Source: Streptomyces bathyalis
Lineage (GTDB): Bacteria > Actinomycetota > Actinomycetes > Streptomycetales > Streptomycetaceae
Assembly: GCF_015910445.1 (NCBI RefSeq)
Contig: NZ_CP048882.1
Span: forward strand, 6,383,501 to 6,447,500
Direction: 5' to 3'
DNA: 64,000 nucleotides
Shown: in pieces, positions 8,788-19,496 of the stretch
How positions within the stretch are numbered: the first letter of the stretch is position 1
How the letters are laid out: each line of letters begins with the position of its first letter
Position numbers and translations under genes: made by a program
The notes under the pieces: model-generated
What the model was told of the DNA's origin: nothing
Databases searched by the model: none
The model's input: the letters and a program-made list of their open reading frames with translations, nothing else

Positions 8788-8874
8788 GGGAAACGGTCAC
8801 GGGGCCCGCGCCCACCCGCCGGGTCCCCGGGGGTTCTGGCCCGGGGAGGCCCCGTTCCTGACGTTCCCTCAACT

Positions 8875-8913
8875 CCACGCCCGCTGCCGGTTGTCGCCGG
8901 GCAGCGGGCGTGG
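8875..8913. terminator. Bidirectional terminator hairpin
   Basis: A perfect 14-bp inverted repeat (CCACGCCCGCTGCC and its complement) with an 11-nt loop lies between the convergent GH64 and GH15 genes. No T-run follows, as is usual in Streptomyces. Confidence 0.8.
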
Positions 8914-8972
8914 ATCCGTTCGTGCGCCCTGTCCCCGTACGTATGCGGGGAGTTCCAGTCCGGTGGCCCGGG

Positions 8973-10781
8973 TCAGCCGCCGTACGCGCCGGAGGCGGTC
9001 AGCCGCAGCGCCGTGTCGATCAGGGGCACATGACTGAACGCCTGTGGGAAGTTGCCCACTTGACGCTGCAGACGCGAGTCCCACTCCTCCGCGAGGAGCC
9101 CCAGGTCGTTGCGGAGCGAGAGCAGCCGCTCGAAGAGCTTCCGCGCCTCCTCCACCCTGCCGATCATCGCCAGGTCGTCGGCGAGCCAGAAGGAACAGGC
9201 GAGGAACGCGCCCTCCTCACCGTGGAGTCCGTCGACGTTCTCGCCGTCGACCTGGGAGGTCGGGTAGCGCATCACGAAACCGTCCTCGGTGGACAGCTCC
9301 CGCTGGATCGCCTCGATCGTCCCGATGACACGCTTGTCGTCCGGGGGCAGGAAGCCCATCTGCGGGATCAGCAGCAGCGAGGCGTCCAGCTCGCGCGAAC
9401 CGTAGGACTGGGTGAAGGTGTTGCGCTCCTTGTCGTAGCCCTTCTCGCACACGTCGCGGTGGATCTCGTCGCGCAGGTCGCGCCAGCGGTCCAGCGGGCC
9501 GTCCACGTCACCGGACTCGATGAGCTTGACCGTACGGTCGACCGCGACCCACGCCATCACCTTGGAGTGCACGAAGTGCCGCCGGGGGCCCCGCACTTCC
9601 CAGATGCCCTCGTCCGGCTCGTCCCAGTGGTCCTCCAGGTAGCTGATGAGCTTCAGCTGGAGGAGCGAGGCGTAGTCGTTGCGTGAGAGGCCGGTCATGT
9701 GCGCCAGGTGCAGGGCCTCGGTGACCTCCCCGTAGACGTCGAGCTGGAGCTGCCCGGCCGCCCCGTTGCCGATCCGCACCGGCGTCGAACCCTCGTATCC
9801 GGGCAGCCAGTTGAGCTCGGCCTCGCCCAGTTCCCGCTCACCCGCGATGCCGTACATGATCTGCAGGTTCTCCGGGTCGCCGGCGACCGCGCGCAGCAGC
9901 CACTCGCGCCAGGCCAGCGCCTCGTCGTGGTAGCCGGTGCGCAGCAGGGACGACAGCGTGATCGCCGCGTCGCGCAGCCACGTGAAGCGGTAGTCCCAGT
10001 TGCGCATGCCGCCGATGCACTCCGGCAGCGACGTGGTCGGAGCCGCGACGATGCCGCCGGTCGGCGCGTACGTGAGTGCCTTCAGCGTGATCAGGGACCG
10101 GACGACCGCCTCCCGGTAGGGACCGTGGTACGTACAGTGGTCGACCCACTCCCGCCAGAACTCCTGCGTCGCCTCCAGCGCGGATTCCGGATCCGGCTCC
10201 GCCGGTGGGCTCTTGTGCGAGGCCTGCCAGCTGATGGTGAACGCGACGCGTTCGCCGGGGGAGACGGTGAAGTCCGCGTACGTGGTCAGATCCTTGCCGT
10301 AGGTCTCGGCCTCGGTGTCCAGCCACACGGAGTCGGGCCCCGCGACCGCGACCGTGCGGCCGTCGATCTGCTGCACCCACGGCACGACCCATCCGTAGGA
10401 GAAGCGCATCCGCAGGGCGGAACGCATCGGCACCCGGCCGCTGACGCCCTCCACGATCCGCACCAGTTGCGGCGCGTGCTGTTCGCGGGGAGGCATGAAG
10501 TCGATGACGCGGACGGTGCCGCGAGGTGTGTCCCACTCGGACTCCAGGACGAGCGAGTCGCCGCGGTAGCGCCGGCGGTCCGCCTTCGGAGGCTCGGCGC
10601 CGTTGGCGGGGGCGGGGCCCACCTGCCAGCAGCCGTGCTCTCCCCTGCCGAGGAGACTGGCGAAGACCGCATGGGAATCGAAGCGCGGCAGGCACAGCCA
10701 GTCAGCCGAGCCGTTCCGGCCGATCAGGGCTGCTGTCTGCATGTCCCCGATGAGTGCGTAATCTTCGATGCGCCCAGCCAC
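8973..10781 (-). CDS. GH15-family glucoamylase/trehalase-like hydrolase
   Basis: 602-residue cytoplasmic protein; no signal peptide. The N-terminal beta-sandwich region (IEDYALIGDMQTAALIGRNGSADWLCLPRFDS) and the (alpha/alpha)6 barrel with ECIGGMRNWDYRFTWLRDAA, and a C-terminal SFWLADDLAMIGRVEEARKLFERLL, are typical of bacterial GH15 proteins. Members hydrolyse alpha-glucosidic bonds, some specifically trehalose; the substrate here is not settled. Start GTG 10781 was chosen over a more upstream ATG (10856) because GGAGA sits 4 bp before it and homologues begin with AGRIEDYAL. Convergent with the glucanase operon and unlikely to share its LacI control. Confidence 0.9.
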   Translation of the reverse strand: MAGRIEDYALIGDMQTAALIGRNGSADWLCLPRFDSHAVFASLLGRGEHGCWQVGPAPANGAEPPKADRRRYRGDSLVLESEWDTPRGTVRVIDFMPPREQHAPQLVRIVEGVSGRVPMRSALRMRFSYGWVVPWVQQIDGRTVAVAGPDSVWLDTEAETYGKDLTTYADFTVSPGERVAFTISWQASHKSPPAEPDPESALEATQEFWREWVDHCTYHGPYREAVVRSLITLKALTYAPTGGIVAAPTTSLPECIGGMRNWDYRFTWLRDAAITLSSLLRTGYHDEALAWREWLLRAVAGDPENLQIMYGIAGERELGEAELNWLPGYEGSTPVRIGNGAAGQLQLDVYGEVTEALHLAHMTGLSRNDYASLLQLKLISYLEDHWDEPDEGIWEVRGPRRHFVHSKVMAWVAVDRTVKLIESGDVDGPLDRWRDLRDEIHRDVCEKGYDKERNTFTQSYGSRELDASLLLIPQMGFLPPDDKRVIGTIEAIQRELSTEDGFVMRYPTSQVDGENVDGLHGEEGAFLACSFWLADDLAMIGRVEEARKLFERLLSLRNDLGLLAEEWDSRLQRQVGNFPQAFSHVPLIDTALRLTASGAYGG

Positions 10782-11262
10782 GTATATCTCCAGTCGAACT
10801 GTGGCTCGCCCCTTGGGACGTGCGATGACCTGCGGATTTCCGTCACACTCAATCATGCGTCCGATCGAGCGTCCGAGCAGGATACGACGGAGCGAAGAGC
10901 TCCGCCCCGCGCTCTAGCCACTATGGATGAGCTGAAGACCGAGCCTCTACCGAGCCGCTCACAAGGTGCGACCATGCCCTCACCGTAGGGGACGGCCGAG
11001 CGCTCGCCGAAGCCCCCTGAGCTGTGACGCCGGACGCAGTCGGGCACACGGCGGGACACAGCCGCGGAGGGTCGCTGATACCCTGGTGGCCCGTGGACCG
11101 GTGGGCGGGAGTTCCCGGATTCGTCCTCGAATCTCCGGCACGGAAGCCCCCCGAGCCGCAGCGACGGTACCCCTGAACATCCGCTGCGCACCGCTGCGGG
11201 CCCAGTACTTCTGCGGCCAGGGCGCCGGTGCGCACCTCACCTCGCTACCACGGGAGCACCTC
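10782..11262. other. Divergent intergenic region between GH15 gene and pyrG
   Basis: About 480 bp with no convincing gene. It should contain the promoters of both genes; a TACCCT -10-like box at 11078-11083 is a candidate for pyrG, without a clear -35. No riboswitch-like structure was recognised. In several actinobacteria a SteB/MctB-like gene lies next to pyrG; no such frame is visible here. Confidence 0.5.
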
Positions 11263-12921
<1,659 letters not shown>

Positions 12922-12924
12922 GAC

Positions 12925-13584
12925 ATGACGGAGGACACGCTGCCGGTGCAGTCCGGAAAGCAGATCGCAGACGCTCCCGAGGCATGGGAGGTCACCTCGA
13001 CCGCGCTGCCCTTCGAGGGCAAGAAGACCGGCGTGCGCACCGACGACGTCGTCATGCCCGACGGCTCCGTCGTCCGCCGCGACTACCAGGTGCACCCCGG
13101 TTCCGTCGCCGTGCTCGCCCTCGACGACGAGGACCGGGTGCTGGTGCTGAGCCAGTACAGGCACCCGGTGCGGGAGAAGCTGTGGGAGATCCCGGCCGGG
13201 CTCCTCGACGTCCCCGGTGAGAACCCCCTGCACGCGGCACGGCGCGAGCTGTACGAGGAGGCGCACGTCAAGGCGGAGGACTGGCGGGTGCTTGCCGACG
13301 TCTACACGACCCCCGGCGGCTCCGACGAGGCCGTGCGCATCTTCCTCGCGCGTGAGATCGGCGCCGCCGACGGCGAACGCTACGAGGTCTCCGAGGAGGA
13401 GGCCGACATGGAGCTGGCGCGCGTGCCCGTGGCCGATCTCGTACGCGGCGTGCTGGCGGGGGAGTTGCACAACAACTGCCTCGTGGTCGGCGTTCTGGCG
13501 CTCACCGCCGCCCGTTCCGGTCCCGGCCTGGAATCGCTGCGCCCGGCCGACGCGCCGTGGCCCGCCCGCCCGTTCGAGAACTAG
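12925..13584 (+). CDS. NUDIX hydrolase, ADP-ribose pyrophosphatase type
   Basis: 219 residues with a central NUDIX fold: SQYRHPVREKLWEIPAGLLD followed by the NUDIX box around GENPLHAARRELYEEAHV (RELYEE metal-binding core). The preceding aromatic/Arg loop and the PGGSDEAVRIFLA segment are typical of ADP-ribose pyrophosphatases. Probably clears ADP-ribose or a related nucleotide diphosphate. Start is ATG 12925, 3 bp after pyrG, so it is cotranscribed with pyrG. In mycobacteria and many actinobacteria this gene is followed by xerD; here a convergent HelD-type gene comes next instead. Confidence 0.92.
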   Translation: MTEDTLPVQSGKQIADAPEAWEVTSTALPFEGKKTGVRTDDVVMPDGSVVRRDYQVHPGSVAVLALDDEDRVLVLSQYRHPVREKLWEIPAGLLDVPGENPLHAARRELYEEAHVKAEDWRVLADVYTTPGGSDEAVRIFLAREIGAADGERYEVSEEEADMELARVPVADLVRGVLAGELHNNCLVVGVLALTAARSGPGLESLRPADAPWPARPFEN

Positions 13585-13658
13585 CGTCCGGCGGGGGCGG
13601 ATCGGGCCCGGGGCACCGATCCTCCGGGTGGTCCTCCGCGTGCGGTCAACCGGCCCGG

Positions 13659-15737
13659 TCAACCGGCCGGGGGCCGGTACAGGAACAGGCGTTTGTTGGC
13701 GCGCGTGACGGCCACGTACAGATCACGCGTGCCGGTGGCGCGGCCGGTCTCCATCGCCGGCGGGTCGATGACCAGAACGGTGTCGAACTCCAGGCCGCGG
13801 ACCTCCCGCGCCGGAACCACGCTCGCCCCCGTCCCTTCGAGTGCGGCTGCCAGCGCCGCCGTTCGCCCGTCGGCGCCGACGACCCCGATGAGTTCGTCCG
13901 GGAACTGCGCGGCCAGTTCGAGAACGTGACGCCGGACGGCGTCGGGGAGTTCGGCGTCGGCGACCTCGAAGGTCCGGGGCGGGTCTCCGTGGCGGATCGA
14001 ACGTGACGGGTCCTGGTCCGGCGCGATCCGCTCGAGCAGCGGGGAAGCCACCGCGAGGATCTCGGCGGTGCTGCGGTAGTTGACGGTCAAGGTGTGCCGG
14101 GTGAAGCGCGTCCCGACGAAGGGGGCCAGCGCCGCCGACCAGGACGGGATCGTCGTGGCCGACCCGGCCTGGGCGAAGTCGCCCACCACCGTCATCGATC
14201 GCGACGGGCAGCGGCGCATGATCATCCGCCACTCCATCTCGGTCAGCTCCTGCCCCTCATCGACGACTATGTGGCCGAAGACCGCTTCCGGCGGCCCGTC
14301 GATGAGGCTGCGCGCCTCGTCGAGCAGCACGAGGTCGGCACGGGTGAGGCCGCTCTCCCGGCTGCGGGGCGCCGGCGGTGCCGCCTCCTCGGCGGTGGGG
14401 AAGCCGCCGGCCGCGGCACGTTCGGCGAGGAACTGCCGCAGGGCGTCCGTGGCGTGCAGCCGCGGCCACACGGTCTCGATCGCCGCGTCGAGCGCGGCGT
14501 CATCGAGGAGCGCGGCACGAACCCGGTCGGGGTCGAACCCGGGAGCACCCGCGGCGGCGGGGGAACCGTCGAGACCGAGGGCGCGCAGATCGTGGGCCAC
14601 GGCCTTGTCGAGGTCGATGCCCAGAACGGACGCCACGTCCGCGTCGATGTCCTCGAGGCTCTGCTCCGTCTGCTTCTCCAGCAGCTCCACGAGCTCGTCG
14701 ACGACGCTCTCCTTGAAGACCCCGCGGGCGCGGTTGTGCCCGGTGGCGCCCTGGAACGCCTCCCGCCGGGCGCGGTCGACCGTCTCCGGGCGCAGCGTGA
14801 CGGTGTCGAGCCCGATCCGCACCGCCAGCGGGACGCCGTGCGGCTGCCGTTCGCGCACCCACCCGGCGAGCGCCGCCGCCATCTCTGCCCGGCCCTTCGT
14901 CCGCGCGGCCGCGTCGGGTTCGCCGGCGTCCGGTGCGAGCCCCACCAGGTCCGCCACGGTGGCGAGTTGAGCGTCGTTCTCGCCCAGCGAGGGCAGCACG
15001 TCGCAGATGTAGTCGAGGAACCGGCGGTTCGGACCGAACAGGAGAACACCCTGCTTCGCGACGCGGGGGTGCGCGTAGAGAACGTAGGCGGCACGGTGCA
15101 GTGCGACGATCGTCTTGCCGGTGCCGGGCCCGCCCTGCACAACGGTCACTCCCTGATGGGGCGAGCGCACGATGGTGTCCTGCTCGGCCTGGAGCGTTGC
15201 AACGGCCTCACGCATCCGGCCCGTTCGCGCCTGCCCGAGCGCTTCGAGAAGGGGGCCGTCCCCGATGACGTCGGCGTCGGTGGGCGTGGATCCGTCGAGG
15301 ATCTCGTCGGTGACCGCGACGACTCGTCGGTCGTCCAGGCGCAGGTGACGGCGTCGGCGTACGCCCATCGGAGATGCGGCGGTCGCTGTGTAGAACGGGC
15401 GAGCGGCCTCCGCCCGCCAGTCGACCAGCAGCACTGCGCCGTCCTCCTCTCCGCGCAGGCCTTTGCGGCCGATGTACACCGAGTCGCCCCCGGACGCATC
15501 GACCCGGCCGAAGCAAAGCGCCCGCTCCCCGGCGCGCAACTCGGCGATGGCGCGGGTCAGTCGCGCGATCTCGACATCGCGGGCATACAGATCCTCCGCG
15601 CTCTCGGTCTCGGTAGCGAGCGCCTTCCGGCGCGCAGCGTGTGCCTGCGCGGCCAATTCGTCCAGGCGCTGGTACATCAGGTCGACAGCGCCGCGTTCGA
15701 GCGCGACCTGCCGTGCCACGTTGCCGTCCGTCCGCAT
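13659..15737 (-). CDS. helD: HelD-type RNA polymerase-associated helicase
   Basis: 692-residue UvrD/Rep-like superfamily 1 ATPase of the HelD family. It has a charged N-terminal helical arm (about residues 1-80), Walker A VVQGGPGTGKTIVALHR near residue 200, the FGPNRRFLDYI motif, a Walker B-like HIVVDEGQELTEMEW, TVVGDFAQAG, LTVNYRSTAEI and a C-terminal VRGLEFDTVLVID...YVAVTRANKRLFLY. HelD proteins bind RNA polymerase and recycle stalled complexes; actinobacterial members include HelR-type proteins linked to rifamycin tolerance. No rifamycin-associated element was recognised upstream; instead there is an AT-rich inverted repeat. ATG 15737 is preferred over GTG 15761 because a GAAGGGA precedes it at workable spacing. 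Confidence 0.88.
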   Translation of the reverse strand: MRTDGNVARQVALERGAVDLMYQRLDELAAQAHAARRKALATETESAEDLYARDVEIARLTRAIAELRAGERALCFGRVDASGGDSVYIGRKGLRGEEDGAVLLVDWRAEAARPFYTATAASPMGVRRRRHLRLDDRRVVAVTDEILDGSTPTDADVIGDGPLLEALGQARTGRMREAVATLQAEQDTIVRSPHQGVTVVQGGPGTGKTIVALHRAAYVLYAHPRVAKQGVLLFGPNRRFLDYICDVLPSLGENDAQLATVADLVGLAPDAGEPDAAARTKGRAEMAAALAGWVRERQPHGVPLAVRIGLDTVTLRPETVDRARREAFQGATGHNRARGVFKESVVDELVELLEKQTEQSLEDIDADVASVLGIDLDKAVAHDLRALGLDGSPAAAGAPGFDPDRVRAALLDDAALDAAIETVWPRLHATDALRQFLAERAAAGGFPTAEEAAPPAPRSRESGLTRADLVLLDEARSLIDGPPEAVFGHIVVDEGQELTEMEWRMIMRRCPSRSMTVVGDFAQAGSATTIPSWSAALAPFVGTRFTRHTLTVNYRSTAEILAVASPLLERIAPDQDPSRSIRHGDPPRTFEVADAELPDAVRRHVLELAAQFPDELIGVVGADGRTAALAAALEGTGASVVPAREVRGLEFDTVLVIDPPAMETGRATGTRDLYVAVTRANKRLFLYRPPAG

Positions 15738-15785
15738 TCGAGCCGTCCCTTCGCCGGCCACTCAGTATGCGGAGAAAACAAATTA

Positions 15786-15805
15786 AAGTAAGGCTTGACT
15801 TACTT
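15786..15805. promoter_or_regulatory. AT-rich inverted repeat, putative operator
   Basis: AAGTAAG - 6 nt - CTTACTT, a perfect 7-bp-arm inverted repeat in an AT-rich island of the otherwise GC-rich sequence, 49 bp upstream of the helD start and about 167 bp upstream of the STAND/TPR start. On the minus strand TTACTT and CATACT (16 bp apart) make a possible helD promoter overlapped by the repeat. A regulator is not identifiable from sequence. Confidence 0.55.
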
Positions 15806-15971
15806 GTTCGCATCAGCCCCGAGAGACGGTGGCCTTGGGGCGGCCTGACATCCGGCGCCTGCGGCGTGCGCACCGCATGCCGCAGCCTGCGGTGAACTAC
15901 GCTCTGTGCGTTCCCGGTCGCTGCTGCGACGGGGCTCGTACGCGCAGACGCAGGTGGACGGGAGCGTGGCC

Positions 15972-18101
15972 GTGACGGATCAGGCGGTGCCGCCCGCAGG
16001 CACGGACGATGCATCCATCGGCGCCCCCCGCGACGGCTGCGGAGCGGCCGGGAGAGCCGCGGTCCCCGCACCCGCAGGCCACTTCACCGGACGCGACGAC
16101 GAACTCGCGCAGATGCGGGCCGACATGGAGAAGGCGGGTCTGCACACGCTCTCCGGACGCCCCTCGCCGCACAGCCGTGTGCTGCTCGTCGCGGGCAGAC
16201 CGGGCTCCGGCCGTACGGCGCTTGCGGAGGCCTTCGCACGGCAGGCGGCGGACACCTTCGGCGACGGGATCCTGCGGGCCCGTCTCACCGAGCCCGGCGG
16301 CACTCCCGTCCCCACGGAACGCACCGCGCGCGACCTGCTGGCCGCCCTCGGCCCTGACCCCGTCCCGGCCGGAGCCGACGAGGACGAGCTGACCGGGACG
16401 CTCCGGACGGAGCTGGGGCGCCGGAAGGTGCTGCTGCTCCTGGACGATGTGACCCTGCCCGAGCAGGTACTCGACCTGCTTCCCGACACCCGTGACTGCC
16501 TCGTCGTCGCCGTCGCCGCCGGGCCGCTGACCGGAGTGCCGGACGTGCGGCCCTGCACCGTCGGAGGGCTGGACCGCGACGCCGCCGTGTCGCTCCTCGC
16601 CTCACGGGCCGGCGCCCCGCACCGGACGACCGTCGATCCGCGCAGCGCCGAACTCGTCGCCGCGGCCTGCGGATACCTGCCCGCCGCCCTCGTCCTGGCG
16701 GGCGGATGGCTCGCCGCACGGCCGAAGCTCTCCGTGGCCGACGCCGCGAAACAGCTCGGCGAACTACCGCAGGCCGACCCGCTGGAGCGCGCCTTCCGGC
16801 TCGTCGCCGACTCCCTGCCCAGGACTCCGGCCCGGGTGCTGCGCATGCTGGCTCTGGCCCCGGAGGGCCTCGTCGACGCCCACACGGCCTCGTCGCTCTC
16901 GGGCTGTCCGGTGGCTGCCGCCCGCCAGATCCTCGAGGAGTTCCTGCGGCTCGGTCTGCTGCGCACCAGCGCCCTCGCGCCCGGCTGTTACGCGGTGCCG
17001 CGCTGCCTGGACCCGCTGCTGCGCGCCGAACTCGCGGAACACGAGGGCCCGGATGAGACGGTGTTCGCCCGCGCGCGGATGCTCGAGCGGACGGTACGGC
17101 AGCTGCGGGCCTGCCACGCCGTCACCGAGCCGGAGGGTTCCGAGGCCCGCAAGAGGCTCGCGTTCCTGCCGCGTACGGTCCGCTTCGCCACGCGCCGCGA
17201 GGCGCGCGAATGGCTGGAGGCCCGGCGTCCCGCGATACTCGCCGCCGCCCGGCTCGCCGTGGCGGAGGGCGGCGGCAGGCTCGACGGCCTCGCGCGGCGG
17301 CTGATCTCCGCACTGGCGCGCGCCTTCGACGCGCATCGCTCGCCCGAGGAGGCGGCCCCGGAGCTGTACCGGCTGCACGAGCTGGTGCTCGACGTCGCCG
17401 AACGTGCCGCCCTGCAGCGGGAGCGGGCCGCGGCGCTGCTCAACCTCGGAGACCTGGACGCCCGTACGGGCCGCCACTCCCGGGCCCTCCAGCGCTACAG
17501 GGCAGCACTGGAGGCGGCCCGCGACGGTGACGGGAACGAAGGCGGCGGCCGGGAGCGCACGGGCCGAGAGAGCGGCAGCGGCCGTGACGCACGCACACAG
17601 GACCATCCCGCGGCCGCACGTGCCCTGGAGTCCATCGGCTCCACCTACGAGGACATGGGCGATCTGGAGCGCGCGGCCGACTGGTACGGCCGCGCCCTCG
17701 TCCACCACCAGACCCGCGAAGCCCTTGCCGCAGCGGCCCGGATCCACGGACGCCTGGGCGCCGTGCACACCGCCGCAGGGCGCTTCGGGGAGGCAGTGCG
17801 CGAGTGGCGTGCGGCGGCGGCGAACTTCCGGAGGCTGGGCGACGCGGGCGCCCACGCCCGCGCGCTGGCGGAACTCGCGAGGGTCCACGAGCGTGCCGGA
17901 CGTCCGCAGGAGACGGTGCGTGTGTGCCGTCAGGCCCTCCAGGTCGCGCAGGAGGCGGACGACGTGCGACTGCGGGCGGCCCTGCTGCTCAGGCTCGCCG
18001 ACGCCTGCGACCGGACGGGAGACGTACGGACGGGCAGAAAGCACCGCCGCGCGGCCGATGAGCTGCTGGATTCGCACAACCTGACGGTCCACGTGGAGTA
18101 G
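15972..18101 (+). CDS. STAND-type NTPase with C-terminal TPR repeats
   Basis: 709 residues resembling the NB-ARC plus TPR portion of AfsR/SARP-like regulators but with no N-terminal DNA-binding domain. HFTGRDDELAQM opens the NTPase; the P-loop near residues 74-82 reads GRPGSGRT, with arginine in place of the invariant lysine; Walker B is KVLLLLDDV near residue 151; PAALVLAGGWLAARP is the GLPL-like helix. From about residue 470 there are TPR-like units (LLNLGDLDARTGRHSRALQRYRAAL, YEDMGDLERAADWYGRAL, LARVHERAGRPQETVRVCRQAL), interrupted near 520 by a Gly/Arg/Glu-rich low-complexity insert. GTG 15972 has GGGAG 7 bp upstream. Likely a signalling or scaffold protein; partner unknown. Confidence 0.8.
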   Translation: MTDQAVPPAGTDDASIGAPRDGCGAAGRAAVPAPAGHFTGRDDELAQMRADMEKAGLHTLSGRPSPHSRVLLVAGRPGSGRTALAEAFARQAADTFGDGILRARLTEPGGTPVPTERTARDLLAALGPDPVPAGADEDELTGTLRTELGRRKVLLLLDDVTLPEQVLDLLPDTRDCLVVAVAAGPLTGVPDVRPCTVGGLDRDAAVSLLASRAGAPHRTTVDPRSAELVAAACGYLPAALVLAGGWLAARPKLSVADAAKQLGELPQADPLERAFRLVADSLPRTPARVLRMLALAPEGLVDAHTASSLSGCPVAAARQILEEFLRLGLLRTSALAPGCYAVPRCLDPLLRAELAEHEGPDETVFARARMLERTVRQLRACHAVTEPEGSEARKRLAFLPRTVRFATRREAREWLEARRPAILAAARLAVAEGGGRLDGLARRLISALARAFDAHRSPEEAAPELYRLHELVLDVAERAALQRERAAALLNLGDLDARTGRHSRALQRYRAALEAARDGDGNEGGGRERTGRESGSGRDARTQDHPAAARALESIGSTYEDMGDLERAADWYGRALVHHQTREALAAAARIHGRLGAVHTAAGRFGEAVREWRAAAANFRRLGDAGAHARALAELARVHERAGRPQETVRVCRQALQVAQEADDVRLRAALLLRLADACDRTGDVRTGRKHRRAADELLDSHNLTVHVE

Positions 18102-18150
18102 ACCTAAGAAACCAATAGCCAGAACTGAAAAGATTCCTTGTTTGTAAGGC

Positions 18151-18178
18151 TGGACAGCGCGCGATCCTTCATTAGACT
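18151..18178 (+). promoter_or_regulatory. Promoter of ald
   Basis: TGGACA (18151-18156), 16-bp spacer, TAGACT (18173-18178): a good housekeeping-type promoter inside a short AT-rich patch, giving a leader of roughly 125 nt before ald. No structured riboswitch was recognised in the leader. Confidence 0.6.
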
Positions 18179-18309
18179 GGCTGAGCCGTGGCCGTCCACG
18201 CGACAAGCCGGTATATACCTCCCACGTGCTGCCGTATCGGGATGTGCGCCACGGATGCTCCCGCGCCCACAGGTGCGGGCGCTTCCGAAACAACCCGAAG
18301 TCAAGGACC

Positions 18310-19434
18310 GTGATCGACGTGAAGGTCGGCATCCCCCGCGAGGTCAAGAACAACGAGTTCCGCGTGGCCATCACCCCGGCCGGGGCGCACGAACTCGTAC
18401 GCAACGGACACCAGGTCACGGTGGAGCAAGGAGCCGGACTCGGTTCCTCCATCCCGGACGAGGAGTACGTCGCTGCCGGAGCCACCATCCTGGGCTCCGC
18501 CGACGAGGTCTGGGCCACCGCCGACATGCTGCTGAAGGTCAAGGAGCCGGTCGCCGAGGAGTACGGGCGGCTGCGCAAGGACCAGACGCTCTTCACCTAT
18601 CTCCACCTCGCCGCCTCCAAGGAGTGCACCGACGCGCTCCTGGACTCCGGCACGACGGCCATCGCCTACGAGACGGTCGAGACGAGCAACCGCGCCCTGC
18701 CGCTGCTCGCCCCGATGTCCGAGGTCGCCGGCCGCATCGCCCCTCAGGTCGGCGCGTACCACCTGATGCGTTCCGCCGGCGGGCGCGGTGTGCTGCCCGG
18801 CGGCGTGCCGGGCGTGCAGGCCGGGCGTGCCGTCGTCATCGGCGGCGGTGTATCCGGCTGGAACGCCACGCAGATCGCCATCGGGCTGGGCTTCCATGTC
18901 ACGCTCCTCGACAAGGACGTCAACAAGCTCCGCGAGGCCGACCGGATCTTCGGCACCAAGGTGCGCACGGTCGCCTCCAACGCATACGAGCTGGAGCGTG
19001 CCGTCCTCGAGGCGGACCTGGTCGTCGGCGCGGTGCTGATCCCGGGTGCGAAGGCGCCGAAGCTGGTGAGCAACGAGCTCGTCTCCCGCATGAAGCCGGG
19101 AAGTGTTCTTGTCGACATCGCGATCGACCAGGGTGGCTGCTTCGAGGACGCCCGGCCGACCACACACGCCGAACCGACCTTCCAGGTGCACGAGTCGGTC
19201 TTCTACTGCGTCGCGAACATGCCGGGCGCGGTGCCCAGCACGTCGACGTACGCGCTGACCAACGCGACGCTTCCCTACATCGTCGAGCTGGCCAACTGCG
19301 GCTGGCGGAACGCCCTTCGGCAGGACGCGACCCTGGCCAAGGGGCTCAACGTCCATGACGGGGAGGTCTTCTACGGACCCGTCGCCGAGGCGCACGGTCT
19401 CGGCAGCCGCGAACTCGGCACGCTGCTCGGCTGA
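18310..19434 (+). CDS. ald: Alanine dehydrogenase
   Basis: NAD-dependent reversible deamination of L-alanine to pyruvate and ammonium. 374 residues, normal length. The N-terminal catalytic domain has KVGIPREVKNNEFRVAITPAG, the LLKVKEP lysine region and FTYLHLAA with the conserved His; the Rossmann domain has VVIGGGVSGWNATQIA and ends with LLDKD; a C-terminal VFYCVANMPGAVPSTSTYALTNATLPY follows. Two in-frame GTG codons (18310 and 18319) could start it; 18310 is used, giving VIDVKVGIPRE. The gene stands alone, with a promoter upstream and a strong hairpin downstream, next to the parA-scpAB operon, the conserved actinobacterial order. Confidence 0.95.
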   Translation: MIDVKVGIPREVKNNEFRVAITPAGAHELVRNGHQVTVEQGAGLGSSIPDEEYVAAGATILGSADEVWATADMLLKVKEPVAEEYGRLRKDQTLFTYLHLAASKECTDALLDSGTTAIAYETVETSNRALPLLAPMSEVAGRIAPQVGAYHLMRSAGGRGVLPGGVPGVQAGRAVVIGGGVSGWNATQIAIGLGFHVTLLDKDVNKLREADRIFGTKVRTVASNAYELERAVLEADLVVGAVLIPGAKAPKLVSNELVSRMKPGSVLVDIAIDQGGCFEDARPTTHAEPTFQVHESVFYCVANMPGAVPSTSTYALTNATLPYIVELANCGWRNALRQDATLAKGLNVHDGEVFYGPVAEAHGLGSRELGTLLG

Positions 19435-19496
19435 TTCGGCACGTCAACAGCGCAAGTCAATGCCGCCGACCTGCCATTGAGGGCATGTCACCGGAT

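Noticed and set aside
10966..11262. Upstream extension of the pyrG frame
   Set aside because: The extra ~99 codons have poor codon bias and no homology to CTP synthase; TTG 11263 with GGGAG is the family-consistent start.
15786..15805. AAGTAAG repeat considered as an iron box (DmdR/IdeR) or rifamycin-associated element
   Set aside because: Only partial match to TTAGGTTAGGCTAACCTAA, and no match to the GC-rich rifamycin-associated palindrome; left as an unassigned operator.
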